A stretch of 64,000 nt of DNA from Gluconacetobacter liquefaciens (GTDB lineage Bacteria > Pseudomonadota > Alphaproteobacteria > Acetobacterales > Acetobacteraceae): contig NZ_QQAW01000009.1 of NCBI RefSeq assembly GCF_003350405.1, positions 62,001-126,000 of the forward strand, read 5' to 3'. Below, piece after piece: positions 1-8,666 of the stretch. Under the pieces are notes generated by a model. It was not told the origin of the DNA, ran no database searches, and worked only from the letters and a program-made list of their open reading frames with translations. Each line of letters begins with the position of its first letter. The first letter of the stretch is position 1. The translations under genes and the position numbers were made by a program.

Positions 1-2
1 AG

Positions 3-227
3 GAGGTGCTGCGCGGGGCGATCGTGGCCCGCCCGTCGCGTCGGAATCGGCTGGCAGGCCGGCGCGTCATCCTGGTCGATGACGTGATGACGACGGGAGC
101 AACATTGGGCGCCTGTGCGCGGGCGGTGCTGGCGGCCGGAGCGGTTTCGGTGGACGTGCTGGTGGCTGCCCGTGCGCCCGATCCCGCGCGGGTGGGATCG
201 GACGGCGGGAGAACGGCCGGCGAATGA
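3..227 (+). CDS. comF: ComF family phosphoribosyltransferase-like protein, C-terminal fragment
   Basis: Only the last ~75 codons are present; the reading frame is open to the left edge, so the gene starts outside the window. The fragment has the PRPP-binding signature of type I phosphoribosyltransferases, [13 protein letters not shown] (nt ~66-104), followed by the [11 protein letters not shown] helix typical of ComF/GntX proteins. Family members are linked to DNA uptake in competent species, but their exact reaction is not settled. Its place just before a glutaredoxin gene and DUF1178 matches the comF-grxC order of many alphaproteobacteria. The call rests on motif and context because most of the protein is not visible. 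Confidence 0.75.
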   Translation, partial: EVLRGAIVARPSRRNRLAGRRVILVDDVMTTGATLGACARAVLAAGAVSVDVLVAARAPDPARVGSDGGRTAGE

Positions 228-302
228 TGCGAACGGTATAGTGCCACGGCACAAATGCGCTATGTCTTCAGAATAGGCTACTTTTCTTTTTCGGGGGTCG
301 GA

Positions 303-564
303 ATGCCCAGCATCGAAATCTATACCCAGCCAGGCTGCCCCTATTGCGTGCGCGCCGTGCGCCTGCTGCAACAGAAGGGCGCGCCATTCACTGAAATCCG
401 CGCCCTGCACGGCACGCCCGAGCGGGCCGAGGCCCGGGAGCGTTCGGGGGGGGCGGACAACGGTGCCGCAGATCTTCATCAACGGGCGGCATATCGGTGG
501 CTGCGACGACCTGATGGCGCTGGAACGGCAGGGAGAACTTGACCCGCTGCTGCGCGCGGCCTGA
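303..564 (+). pseudogene. grxC: Glutaredoxin 3 (grxC), reading frame broken by +1 G
   Basis: Starting at ATG 303 the frame gives a class I glutaredoxin: the dithiol active site CPYC at residues 10-13, then ERSGG at a run of eight G (446-453). In this frame the product then becomes unrelated sequence and stops at 542. Removing one G restores [18 protein letters not shown], holding the cis-proline TVP and glutathione-binding GGCDDL motifs, and a stop at 562-564, for a normal ~86-residue protein. The gene reduces disulfides and glutathionylated proteins with GSH. It lies between comF and DUF1178. Either the gene is truly frameshifted or the homopolymer was miscounted; the intact 3' half suggests recent damage or a sequencing error. 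Confidence 0.85.
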
Positions 565-583
565 TCGGGCATCGGGGGCGCGC

Positions 584-1024
584 GTGATCTGTTATCAGTT
601 GCGGTGTGACGCCGGGCATGAGTTCGAGGGCTGGTTTCCCGGCAGTGCCGCGTTCGACGATCAGGCTCGCCGCAACCTGCTCTCCTGCCCACAATGCGGC
701 ACGTCGCACGTTGTGCGGGCGCTGATGGCCCCGGCTGTGCGGACCGCGCCGACGCGCGTGCCGGAAACGGCGCGGCCGTCCCCTCAGGCCGGGGCTGCCA
801 TTCCTGCCGCGATGATGGCCGCGATGCAGCGCGTCAGGCAATATGTCGAGGAACGATGTGAGAATGTGGGCGATAAATTCGCCGAGGAAGCGTTGAAGAT
901 CCATCATGGAGATGGCGAACAGCGCGGCATTTACGGACGTGCATCGGAAGAGGATTGTGATCGCCTGGTCGATGAGGGTGTCGAGATCATGGCCATACCG
1001 TGGGTCCCGCGTGCGGACGGTTGA
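584..1024 (+). CDS. DUF1178 family protein
   Basis: A 146-residue protein if translation begins at GTG 584, which gives the family's usual start (V/M-I-x-Y-x-L-R-C-D-x-G-H-E-F-E-GWF). An upstream in-frame ATG at 539 lies inside the glutaredoxin gene and would add an unrelated extension. Visible features are a putative zinc ribbon, CDAGHEF near the N-terminus and CPQCGTSHVVRALMAP around residues 35-50, and an acidic C-terminal half with ALKIHHGDGEQRGIYG, also typical of the family. The function of DUF1178 is unknown. The gene commonly neighbours grxC and comF in alphaproteobacteria, as here. Confidence 0.85.
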   Translation: MICYQLRCDAGHEFEGWFPGSAAFDDQARRNLLSCPQCGTSHVVRALMAPAVRTAPTRVPETARPSPQAGAAIPAAMMAAMQRVRQYVEERCENVGDKFAEEALKIHHGDGEQRGIYGRASEEDCDRLVDEGVEIMAIPWVPRADG

Positions 1025-1077
1025 TCGGACGCTGGAAAGGGAGCCGGGCCCGGAGGCCGGAAGTCGAGGTGGAACGC

Positions 1078-1614
1078 ATGCATGACAGAACAAGCCGACG
1101 GGCCGACATGACCCGCTTCCCGCAGGGGAAGCGCCGGGGCGTACGGTCGCTGGCCGCCCTGGGCGCCATGATGGGAATGTTGGGCCAGCTGGCGGGCCAT
1201 CCGCTTTCGGCGGAGGCGGCTGAAACTGCCGCGGCGCGGGATGCCTCGCCGGTGCTGGGGCAATGGGTTACCCGCGAGCGCGACGGTGTCTTCGAGATCC
1301 GGGCCTGCGGCGGTGAACTCTGCGGTCGGCTGGTCGGCATGCGCTATACCGGTGAAATTCCGAAGGCCAAGGACGGGACATCGGAATGCGGTCTGCTGAT
1401 GCTGACCGGATTCGTTCCCGATTCGGACGATGCCGGCCGCTGGAACGGGCATATCCTCGATCCGGACAGCGGGAAGGTCTACCAGGCCCAGATCTGGTCG
1501 CCGCGTGACGGGGTGCTGAAACTCAGAGGCTATGTGGGCATTCCCCTGTTTGGCGAAACCCATACCTGGACACGCTATGACGGCGCGATCGGAGCGCGCT
1601 GCCTGATGCAGTGA
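1078..1614 (+). CDS. DUF2147 domain secreted protein
   Basis: A 178-residue protein from ATG 1078, preceded by a GAGGTGG ribosome site; ATG 1108 is an alternative start. The N-terminus has basic residues, a hydrophobic stretch (LAALGAMMGMLGQLAG) and small residues before AEAAE, consistent with export to the periplasm. The mature part begins with PVLGQWVTRERDGVFEIRAC, has a cysteine pair (C-GGEL-C), and ends in GYVGIPLFGETHTWTR, the usual DUF2147 pattern (lipocalin-like barrel). The reaction or ligand is not known. It stands alone between DUF1178 and the lactonase gene, all in the same direction. Confidence 0.8.
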   Translation: MHDRTSRRADMTRFPQGKRRGVRSLAALGAMMGMLGQLAGHPLSAEAAETAAARDASPVLGQWVTRERDGVFEIRACGGELCGRLVGMRYTGEIPKAKDGTSECGLLMLTGFVPDSDDAGRWNGHILDPDSGKVYQAQIWSPRDGVLKLRGYVGIPLFGETHTWTRYDGAIGARCLMQ

Positions 1615-1638
1615 GCCGCCTCTTTCTCAACTGGATTC

Positions 1639-2877
1639 GTGAGCGACATGACCTCAATCATCTCACGACGCGGCCTGATGGCCGGGTTGGCCGCGTCGGG
1701 TATTCCTCTTGCGGCATCGTGGCCCGTCAGGGCCGCCATTCCGGCCAGGGCGCGGACATTGTGCTATATCGGCGGCTACAACAAACATGCGCCGCCCGGT
1801 GGGGCGGGGAACGGGCAGGGCATCGCGCTGTTCGAGATGAATCCCACGACCAGCGCGCTGGCGCCGATCTCGACTTTTACGGACATTGCCAGCCCGTCTT
1901 TCATCACGCTCTCCGCCGATAACCGTTTCCTGTACGCGTTGAGCGAGATCGACGATTTCAACGGACGGCATGATGGCAGCGTCACCGCGTTTGCGGTCGA
2001 TCGGCTGTCGGGTGAACTGACCCGGCTGAATGTCGTATCCTCGGGTGGGGCGGTGCCGGCCCATCTCAGCGTCCATCATTCCGGCCGGTATGTCCTGGTG
2101 GCCAACTATGTCGGCGGCAGCGTGGGCGTGTTGCCCATCCGGCCGGATGGCAGCCTGGGCGAGCCGACGGACATCGTGAAGAATTCCGGCCCGCGCATGC
2201 CCGAACGGGCCGAGGACAACCCACCCGGCAATTTCGCGGTCAGCGACCATTCGGGGCCGCATGTCCATATGGTGGCCAGCGACCAGTCAGGCAAATTTGT
2301 CCTGGCCTGCGATGCCGGGCTGGACCGGGTCTATGTCTGGACGCTGGATCTGGCGACGGGCAAGCTCAAACCGGCCGCGACGCCTTTCCTCTCCCTGATG
2401 CCGGGGTCGGCGCCACGCCATTTCTCCTTCAGCCATGACGGGCGAACGCTCTACATCCTGTGCGAACAGGATTCCAAGATCGTCGTGGCCAGGTTCGATC
2501 CGACGACCGGTACGATCACGCCGCAGCAGCGGGTCAGCACCGTTACGTCCTATTTTCAGGGCAGCACGCTGGCGGCGGGAATCCTGCTGTCACCCAATGG
2601 ACGATATGTGTACGCGTCGAACCGGCTGGGGGATTCCATGGCCGTTTTCCGTGTGGGTTCGGACGGATTGCTGACGCTGATCGACGAAGTGTGGATGCAT
2701 GCGGATTATGGACGGGCCATGATGTTCGACCCGTCGGGCACGTTTCTGTTCTGTGCCAACCAGCGCAGCGATTCCGTCACATCGTTCCGGGTTGATCCCG
2801 AAACCGGCGCGCTGGACTTTACCTGGCATTTCACCGCCGTGGGCAGCCCTACGACGTTCGCGTTTCTCCAGCTTTGA
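1639..2877 (+). CDS. Lactonase family (YbhE-type) beta-propeller protein, Tat-exported
   Basis: A protein of ~410 residues with a twin-arginine signal, SRRGLMAGLAASG, near the N-terminus. The rest is a seven-bladed propeller with repeated strand motifs such as LSADNRFLYALSE, VHHSGRYVLVANY and LSPNGRYVYASNR, matching the lactonase family that includes E. coli Pgl (YbhE). Cytoplasmic members hydrolyse 6-phosphogluconolactone. A Tat signal implies a periplasmic copy, so the physiological lactone is uncertain. GTG 1639 and ATG 1648 are both possible starts, and no strong ribosome site separates them. The gene ends 4 bp from the convergent ubiG. Confidence 0.85.
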   Translation: MSDMTSIISRRGLMAGLAASGIPLAASWPVRAAIPARARTLCYIGGYNKHAPPGGAGNGQGIALFEMNPTTSALAPISTFTDIASPSFITLSADNRFLYALSEIDDFNGRHDGSVTAFAVDRLSGELTRLNVVSSGGAVPAHLSVHHSGRYVLVANYVGGSVGVLPIRPDGSLGEPTDIVKNSGPRMPERAEDNPPGNFAVSDHSGPHVHMVASDQSGKFVLACDAGLDRVYVWTLDLATGKLKPAATPFLSLMPGSAPRHFSFSHDGRTLYILCEQDSKIVVARFDPTTGTITPQQRVSTVTSYFQGSTLAAGILLSPNGRYVYASNRLGDSMAVFRVGSDGLLTLIDEVWMHADYGRAMMFDPSGTFLFCANQRSDSVTSFRVDPETGALDFTWHFTAVGSPTTFAFLQL

Positions 2878-2881
2878 GGGC

Positions 2882-3637
2882 TTATTCCGGCACGGCGAGG
2901 CTGGCGATGTAGTTGACGCCGAGATCCCGGCTTTCGCGCCAGCCGCTGAGGCCGGGGGCCATGCCCGCGATGTCGGACACTCGCAATCCGGCCTGGCCGG
3001 CATAGGCGCCCAGTTCGGCCGGCGTGATGAATTTGCGCCATTCGTGGGTGCCGACCGGCAGCAGGCGCAGGATGTATTCCGCCCCGATCTTGGCCGTCGC
3101 CAGCGAGCGCAGCGTGCGGTTGAGGGTCGAGACGATGATGACGCCGCCGGGCTCGACCATGCCGGCCAGCAGACGGAGGAAGGCGGCGGGATCGGCGACG
3201 TGCTCAATGACTTCGAGCGCCGTGATCGCGTCGAAGCGGGCGCCCTCGGCATACAGATCCTCGGCGCTGCCGGCGCGGTAGGCGAGCGGGCCCGCGCCCG
3301 GCGGCAGTGGATGGGCCAGCATATGTGCGCGGGCGGCCGCAATGGCGGCATCGGAAGCATCCAGGCCCAGCACATCATAGCCCATGCGGGCCAGGCCCTC
3401 GCTGGCGAGGCCGGCACCGCAGCCGATATCCAGCAGGCGTGTCACGGGCGCGGATTCTCCGGCGCGCGGGGCGGGGAGATGGCGCCGGGCCCAGTCCAGG
3501 CGCAGGCTGTTCATGGCATGCAGCGGCCGCATCGGGCCCGAAGGGTCCCACCAGCGATCGGCGAGGGCGCTGAAGCGGGCGATTTCGTCCTGAACGACGG
3601 ACGGGCCGTCTGAATGGACCGAATCGTTGACCTGCAT
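2882..3637 (-). CDS. ubiG: Ubiquinone biosynthesis O-methyltransferase UbiG
   Basis: A 251-residue class I SAM-dependent methyltransferase. The N-terminal FSALADRWWDPSGPMRPLH is the UbiG signature, followed by SAM motif I LLDIGCGAGLASEGLARMG and TALEVIEHVADPAAFL. UbiG makes both O-methylations in ubiquinone synthesis, on the hydroxylated polyprenylphenol intermediates, at the inner membrane surface. It diverges from lysC across 157 bp, an arrangement common in alphaproteobacteria, and meets the lactonase gene tail to tail. A 31-nt stem-loop (3661-3691) lies just upstream of its start. Confidence 0.95.
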   Translation of the reverse strand: MQVNDSVHSDGPSVVQDEIARFSALADRWWDPSGPMRPLHAMNSLRLDWARRHLPAPRAGESAPVTRLLDIGCGAGLASEGLARMGYDVLGLDASDAAIAAARAHMLAHPLPPGAGPLAYRAGSAEDLYAEGARFDAITALEVIEHVADPAAFLRLLAGMVEPGGVIIVSTLNRTLRSLATAKIGAEYILRLLPVGTHEWRKFITPAELGAYAGQAGLRVSDIAGMAPGLSGWRESRDLGVNYIASLAVPE

Positions 3638-3660
3638 GGCGTCTGCACCTCTCCATCTGG

Positions 3661-3691
3661 CTTCTGCCGCTGGACGGCGCAGCGGCGGAAG
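3661..3691. repeat. Stem-loop upstream of ubiG
   Basis: The arms CTTCTGCCGCTG (3661-3672) and CAGCGGCGGAAG (3680-3691) pair over 12 positions with one G-T wobble and a 7-nt loop. It lies 23 bp from the ubiG start, in the divergent ubiG-lysC spacer, so it could fold in the ubiG leader. There is no T run to suggest a terminator. Confidence 0.5.
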
Positions 3692-3794
3692 GGTATGTGA
3701 CGCGCCTTGCAGATAACCGCAATGCCCCGTCCGACGCCCCCGAGGCCCCGGATGGGCTGGAACGGCCCGCGCGCCGAACTGGAGAGCCCTTTCG

Positions 3795-5051
3795 ATGTCC
3801 CGTCACACTCCGCGGATCGTCATGAAATTCGGTGGCACCTCTGTGGCCGATCTGGACCGAATTCGCGCGGTGGCGGAAAAAGTGCGCAAACAGGTCGAGG
3901 CAGGGTGCGAGGTCGCGGTGGTCGTCTCGGCCATGTCGGGCGTGACCAATCAGTTGGTCGGCTATTGCCAGGCACTGTCGCCGCTGCACGATGCGCGGGA
4001 ATATGATGCCGTCGTCGCGACCGGCGAGCAGGTCACCAGCGGCCTGCTGGCCATCGCGTTGCAGACCATCGGGGTCGAGGCCCGGTCGTGGCTGGGCTGG
4101 CAGATTCCGCTGCGCACCGATGCGGCGCATGGCAAGGCGCGTATCGCCTCGATCGACGGTGAGGCGCTGGTGGCGCGCATGCAGGCCGGCCAGGTGCCGG
4201 TCATTGCCGGTTTCCAGGGGGTTGCCGCCGATGGGCGGATCACGACGCTGGGGCGCGGCGGGTCGGATACCTCGGCCGTCGCCATCGCGGCCGCCATCGG
4301 GGCCGACCGGTGTGACATCTATACCGATGTCGATGGAATCTACACCACGGACCCGCGCATTGTTGCGAGGGCGCGGAAGCTGGATAAGATCACCTACGAG
4401 GAAATGCTGGAACTGGCGTCGGTCGGCGCCAAGGTGTTGCAGACCCGCAGCGTCGAACTGGCAATGAAGGAACGGGTGCGCGTACAGGTGCTGTCGAGCT
4501 TCGTCGATGGCTCCGCCCCGTCGGAAGACAACCTGCCCGGATCATTAGTGGTGGATGAGGACGAGATCGTGGAAAAGGAACTGGTCGCCGGCATTGCCTA
4601 TTCACGCGACGAAGCGAAGCTGTCGGTGCGGCGGATCCCGGACCGACCCGGAATTGCGGCCGCGATCTTCGGCCCGCTGACGGCGGCGAACGTGAATGTC
4701 GACATGATCGTGCAGAGCACCGGCGCCGACGGCCTGACGAACATGACCTTCACCACGTCGAAGACCGATCTGGCGCGCGCCATCCAGGCGCTGGAAGCAG
4801 CCCGGGACGTCATCCAGTATGGCGAACTGGTGACGGACGACGATGTGGTGAAGATCAGCGTGGTCGGGATCGGCATGCGTTCGCATGCCGGGGTGGCGAA
4901 CCTGATGTTCCGCACCCTGTCCGACCGCAACATCAATATCCAGGTCATCTCGACCAGCGAGATCAAGGTCTCGGTGCTGATCGCGTCGGAATATACCGAA
5001 CTGGCCGTGCGGGCGCTGCACACGGCCTACGGCCTCGACGCGGCGGCCTGA
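3795..5051 (+). CDS. lysC: Aspartate kinase
   Basis: A 418-residue aspartokinase, the first step from aspartate to lysine, threonine and methionine. The catalytic lysine motif [10 protein letters not shown] is at residues 11-20, [15 protein letters not shown] binds nucleotide and aspartate, and the C-terminal ~150 residues form paired ACT domains ([33 protein letters not shown]). The length and ACT layout fit the monofunctional, feedback-inhibited class. Family enzymes can carry an internal start for a beta subunit, but I cannot tell whether that is used here. It overlaps the following flavoprotein gene by one base (TGATG). Confidence 0.95.
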   Translation: MSRHTPRIVMKFGGTSVADLDRIRAVAEKVRKQVEAGCEVAVVVSAMSGVTNQLVGYCQALSPLHDAREYDAVVATGEQVTSGLLAIALQTIGVEARSWLGWQIPLRTDAAHGKARIASIDGEALVARMQAGQVPVIAGFQGVAADGRITTLGRGGSDTSAVAIAAAIGADRCDIYTDVDGIYTTDPRIVARARKLDKITYEEMLELASVGAKVLQTRSVELAMKERVRVQVLSSFVDGSAPSEDNLPGSLVVDEDEIVEKELVAGIAYSRDEAKLSVRRIPDRPGIAAAIFGPLTAANVNVDMIVQSTGADGLTNMTFTTSKTDLARAIQALEAARDVIQYGELVTDDDVVKISVVGIGMRSHAGVANLMFRTLSDRNINIQVISTSEIKVSVLIASEYTELAVRALHTAYGLDAAA

Positions 5052-6130
5052 TGGCGATGGAAACCCTCGTGACGCAATCGCCGGGCGACGCCACGGAACG
5101 GGCGGCCGCCCGTGCCCGCCTTGACCGCCTGTGGGCAGCCGGCACGGCCTTCCTCGGGAGCGAGGTCGCGATCATGGCCGGTGCCATGTCGTGGGTCAGC
5201 GAACGGCATCTGGTCTCGGCCATTTCCAATGCCGGCGGCTTCGGCGTACTGGCCTGCGGTGCGATGGAGCCCGATCGCCTCGCCGAGGAAATCGCGGCGA
5301 CCCAGGCCCTGACCAGCCGTCCGTTCGGCGTCAACCTGATTACGATGCATCCGCGTCTGGACGATCTGGTCCAGGTCTGCCTGGCGGCAGGGGTGTCGCA
5401 TGTGGTGCTGGCGGGAGGCATTCCGCCGGGGCCGGCGATCCGTGCGCTGAAAGACGGGGGCGCGAAAGTCATCGCCTTTACGCCGGCGCTGGTGTTGGCC
5501 AAGCGGCTGGTCCGCATGGGCGTCGATGCGCTGGTGATCGAAGGCGCCGAAGCCGGCGGACATGTCGGGCCGGTCTCGCTGACCGTGCTGGCGCAGGAAG
5601 TGCTGCCCCACATTCGCTCGGTCCCGGTCTTCGTGGCCGGCGGGTTGGGGCGGGGTGAGGCCATTCTCTCCTATCTGGAGCAGGGGGCGGCCGGCGCGCA
5701 GCTCGGCACCCGTTTCGCCGCGTCGGCGGAAAGCATCGCTCATGAACGCTTCAAGGCCGCCTTCGTCCGTGCCAACGCGCGGGACGCGGTGACCTCGGTG
5801 CAGTTGGACGAGCGTTTTCCCGTGATTCCCGTGCGTGGGCTGTCGAACGAGGGGGGGCGGGCGTTCCTGCGCCATCAGGCCGAGACGATTCGCCGCTATC
5901 TGGATGGCGACCTGACGAAAGAGGCCGCCCAACTCGACATCGAACATTTCTGGGCCGGCTCGCTGCGCCGGGCGGTGATCGAGGGCGATGTGGAAAACGG
6001 CTCGGTCATGGCCGGGCAGTCGGTCGGAATGATCACTGCTGTGCAGCCGGTTGCCGACATCATTGCCGAACTGGTCGAGCAGGCCGTCGATGCCCTCGTT
6101 CGGCGTGACAGGGTAACGGGTGAGTCGTGA
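5051..6130 (+). CDS. NAD(P)H-dependent flavin oxidoreductase, nitronate monooxygenase family
   Basis: A 359-residue TIM-barrel flavoprotein. IMAGAMSWVSERHLVSAISNAG at the start, then RPFGVNLIT, the HVVLAGG segment, the GAEAGGHVG phosphate/FMN loop and FVAGGLGRGEAILSYLEQGAAGAQLGTRF follow the 2-nitropropane dioxygenase/FabK fold in order (longer runs are listed here only by their key residues). Related enzymes oxidise alkyl nitronates or reduce enoyl-ACP; the substrate here cannot be read from sequence. The start codon overlaps the lysC stop by one base, and the stop overlaps the next start, so lysC, this gene and the RodZ-like gene look co-translated. Confidence 0.82.
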   Translation: MAMETLVTQSPGDATERAAARARLDRLWAAGTAFLGSEVAIMAGAMSWVSERHLVSAISNAGGFGVLACGAMEPDRLAEEIAATQALTSRPFGVNLITMHPRLDDLVQVCLAAGVSHVVLAGGIPPGPAIRALKDGGAKVIAFTPALVLAKRLVRMGVDALVIEGAEAGGHVGPVSLTVLAQEVLPHIRSVPVFVAGGLGRGEAILSYLEQGAAGAQLGTRFAASAESIAHERFKAAFVRANARDAVTSVQLDERFPVIPVRGLSNEGGRAFLRHQAETIRRYLDGDLTKEAAQLDIEHFWAGSLRRAVIEGDVENGSVMAGQSVGMITAVQPVADIIAELVEQAVDALVRRDRVTGES

Positions 6131-7281
6131 GTGGTGAGGATAGCCGGACGACGCTGAACGATTCCGGCGCGCGGGCCTCGGCAGGCGCCGGGAACGTCGG
6201 CCCGACGCTGCGGGCACGGCGCGAGCAGCTTGGCTGGGCGTTGCCCGATGTGGCGGCCTGGCTGAGGATTCGGCTGTCCTTTCTCGAAGCGATGGAAGAC
6301 GACCGGGTGAAGGACCTGCCGGGGAACGTCTATACGCTCGGCTTTCTGCGCACCTATGCCCAGGCGCTCGGCCTCGATGCCGAGGCGCTGGTTGCGCGCT
6401 TCAAAAGCGAAGCGCGGGGCAGAATCGACTGCAAGCCCGAATTGTCCTTTCCGGCTCCGGCCGCCAGCGGTGCGATGCCGGTCGGCGTCATGGTGCTGCT
6501 GGGGGGAGTGATCATCGTGCTGGCCTATGTCGGCTGGTACCGCATGACGGGTGGCCAGTCCGCGCCGCCGCAACCCGTTCCTTCCGTTTTTTCGGCCATT
6601 CCGGGCATGACGCGCCAGGCGGCGACCTCGCCGCAGGTGGCGTCGGTCCTGCCGCCGGAACGGGCGCCCATTCCGCCACGGCCGCTGTCGGGGGCGGAGA
6701 AATCGGCGATCACCGATGGAGATCTCCCCGCGGAACCCACGCCGGCACCGGGGAGCCATGCCGAGCCGGGCGTGCCGGCCGCAACGGCCGACAGCCCGGA
6801 TGATGCGGCGGCGCCCGTCGGTACGCCGGCGATGGCGCAACCGGTGGCTCCGGGCACGGCCCCGGCGCCCGTTCCTGCGGCTCCGGCAGCCGGAACGGCG
6901 CTTGGCCAGATCGTTCTGACGGCCTCGGCCCAGACATGGGTGCAGGTCAGGGTTGCTGGCGGGCCCGTGATCTATGACCATATCCTGCAGGCAGGCGAGA
7001 GTTGGTCCGCGCCGCAGGACAAGACCGATCTTCTGCTGACGGTGGGCAATGCCGGCGGGCTGGTGGTCAGCGCCGATGGTGTGACGACCCAGCCACTGGG
7101 CCGGAATGGCGCGGTGCGGCGCAACCTGCCGCTGACGCGCGATGCCGTCCGCAGCGGCGCGATCGTGGCGTCGGTGCCTGCTCCGGCGGCGCAGCCGGCA
7201 AAATCTGCGCAGCCTCAGCCGGCTGAAAGTGCGGCGAAGCCGCAGGTGCCCAAACCGCCGCCAGCGGCAGGCGGACAGTGA
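6127..7281 (+). CDS. RodZ-like helix-turn-helix membrane protein with DUF4115 domain
   Basis: A 384-residue protein from GTG 6127 overlapping the previous stop codon by four bases. Residues ~26-95 form a RodZ-type helix-turn-helix (LRARREQLGWALPDVAAWL, then LPGNVYTLGFLRTYAQALGL). One membrane segment spans ~118-138, then a long Pro/Ala-rich linker, and a DUF4115 domain at ~250-335 (VLTASAQTWVQVRVAGG). A Lys/Pro/Ala tail ends the protein. RodZ links MreB filaments to the cell-wall elongation machinery, so a role in cell shape is likely. The gene often precedes ispG in proteobacteria. Confidence 0.82.
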   Translation: MSGEDSRTTLNDSGARASAGAGNVGPTLRARREQLGWALPDVAAWLRIRLSFLEAMEDDRVKDLPGNVYTLGFLRTYAQALGLDAEALVARFKSEARGRIDCKPELSFPAPAASGAMPVGVMVLLGGVIIVLAYVGWYRMTGGQSAPPQPVPSVFSAIPGMTRQAATSPQVASVLPPERAPIPPRPLSGAEKSAITDGDLPAEPTPAPGSHAEPGVPAATADSPDDAAAPVGTPAMAQPVAPGTAPAPVPAAPAAGTALGQIVLTASAQTWVQVRVAGGPVIYDHILQAGESWSAPQDKTDLLLTVGNAGGLVVSADGVTTQPLGRNGAVRRNLPLTRDAVRSGAIVASVPAPAAQPAKSAQPQPAESAAKPQVPKPPPAAGGQ

Positions 7282-7302
7282 AAGGGCCGGGAGCGGTCGC
7301 GT

Positions 7303-7329
7303 CCGGTCTGGCCAAAGGGACCGGTTTTT
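7303..7329 (+). terminator. Intrinsic terminator after the RodZ-like gene
   Basis: CCGGTC (7303-7308) and GACCGG (7319-7324) form a stem directly followed by five T (7325-7329). It sits 22 bp past the RodZ-like stop and ~90 bp before ispG, so it probably ends the lysC transcript and gives ispG its own promoter. Confidence 0.7.
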
Positions 7330-7414
7330 GGCAGGAAGCATGCACGGAAAGGCGGCGCGCCGTCATGCCGGCGGATAGAACAATGTTATCATCGCCTCAT
7401 CCGGAGGGCAGACA

Positions 7415-8557
7415 ATGAGCAGCTATCGTCCCTATCAGTATATCGAACGGCGCAAGTCGCGGCAGATCCACGTGGGTAAGGTGGCGGTGGGCGGCGACGC
7501 GCCGATTTCCGTCCAGACCATGACCAACACGCTGACGACCGACGCCGAGGCGACGATCGCGCAGATCCGGCGGGCGGAACTGGCGGGCGTCGATATTGTC
7601 CGCGTGTCGTGCCCCGATGAGGAAAGCACCGCCGCGCTGGCCGAGATCGTGCGCGAGGTGAATGTGCCGATCGTTGCCGACATCCATTTTCACTACAAGC
7701 GCGCGATCGAGGCCGCGCAGGCCGGCGCGGCCTGCCTGCGCATCAATCCGGGCAATATCGGTAGCCCGGAGCGCGTGCGCGAGGTGGTGAAGGCGGCCAA
7801 GGATTACGGCTGTTCGATCCGCATCGGCGTGAATGCCGGGTCACTGGAAAAGCATCTTCTGGAAAAATATGGCGAACCTAACCCGGAGGCGCTGGTCGAA
7901 AGCGCGCTGGAGCATGCCAAAATCCTGGAAGATCACGATTTCCACGAATTCAAGATCAGCGTGAAGGCGTCGGACGTCTTCATGGCCGTGGCCGCCTATC
8001 AGCAGCTTGCCGAAGTGTGCGATCACCCGCTACATATCGGCATCACCGAGGCGGGCAGCAAGCGGGCTGGCACGGTCAAATCGTCCATCGGGCTGGGTAA
8101 TCTGCTGTGGGCCGGCGTAGGGGATACCATGCGCGTGTCGCTGTCGGCCGAGCCCGAGGAAGAAGTTCTGGTCGGTTGGGACATCCTGAAGTCGCTGGGC
8201 CTGCGCCATCGCGGCGTGAAGATCATTTCCTGCCCGTCCTGCGCGCGGCAGGGCTTCAACGTGATCCAGACCGTGCAGACGCTGGAAGAACGACTGGCGC
8301 ATATCCAGACCCCGCTTACGCTGTCGATCATCGGTTGCGTGGTCAACGGCCCCGGCGAGGCGCTGATGACGGATATCGGCGTGACCGGCGGTGGTTCGGG
8401 CCGCCACATGGTCTACGCCGCCGGCCGGCAGGACCATACGATCGCGGCGGATTCGATGATCGAGCACATCGTGGAGATGGTCGAGAAGAAGGCCGAGATC
8501 CTGCGGGCCGAGGAAGAGGCCGCGAAGGCCGCCGAGGCGGTCGTCGCCGCCCAGTAA
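7415..8557 (+). CDS. ispG: 4-hydroxy-3-methylbut-2-en-1-yl diphosphate synthase IspG
   Basis: A 380-residue iron-sulfur enzyme of the MEP isoprenoid pathway that converts cyclic methylerythritol diphosphate to HMBPP. The [4Fe-4S] ligands are visible as SCPSC (Cys273, Cys276) and [11 protein letters not shown] (Cys308, with Glu315 as the fourth ligand position). The N-terminal TIM-barrel half carries [19 protein letters not shown]. The start follows GGAGGG with 7-nt spacing. A Glu/Ala/Lys-rich tail extends beyond the fold. The gene precedes hisS, separated by a strong stem-loop. Confidence 0.96.
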   Translation: MSSYRPYQYIERRKSRQIHVGKVAVGGDAPISVQTMTNTLTTDAEATIAQIRRAELAGVDIVRVSCPDEESTAALAEIVREVNVPIVADIHFHYKRAIEAAQAGAACLRINPGNIGSPERVREVVKAAKDYGCSIRIGVNAGSLEKHLLEKYGEPNPEALVESALEHAKILEDHDFHEFKISVKASDVFMAVAAYQQLAEVCDHPLHIGITEAGSKRAGTVKSSIGLGNLLWAGVGDTMRVSLSAEPEEEVLVGWDILKSLGLRHRGVKIISCPSCARQGFNVIQTVQTLEERLAHIQTPLTLSIIGCVVNGPGEALMTDIGVTGGGSGRHMVYAAGRQDHTIAADSMIEHIVEMVEKKAEILRAEEEAAKAAEAVVAAQ

Positions 8558-8606
8558 GGACGCGCCCGACCCGGCGGGTCGGGGTGGAGACTTGCCGTCC
8601 TTTATT

Positions 8607-8634
8607 GTGTTCCGCCCCGTTCGGGGCGGAACAC
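8607..8634 (+). terminator. Perfect stem-loop between ispG and hisS
   Basis: GTGTTCCGCCCC (8607-8618) and GGGGCGGAACAC (8623-8634) pair perfectly over 12 bp around a GTTC tetraloop. A T-rich stretch (TTTATT) precedes it but none follows, so it may be a terminator for ispG, an RNA-stabilising hairpin, or both. A weaker GC-rich stem (CCGACCC/GGGTCGG) lies ~30 bp upstream. Confidence 0.6.
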
Positions 8635-8666
8635 ATCTATGATTCAGAAAACAGGAACATCGATCC

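Noticed and set aside
446-453. Programmed ribosomal frameshift in grxC
   Set aside because: A G-run can slip, but there is no following pseudoknot or Shine-Dalgarno-like stimulator and glutaredoxins are not known for it; mutation or a sequencing error is simpler.
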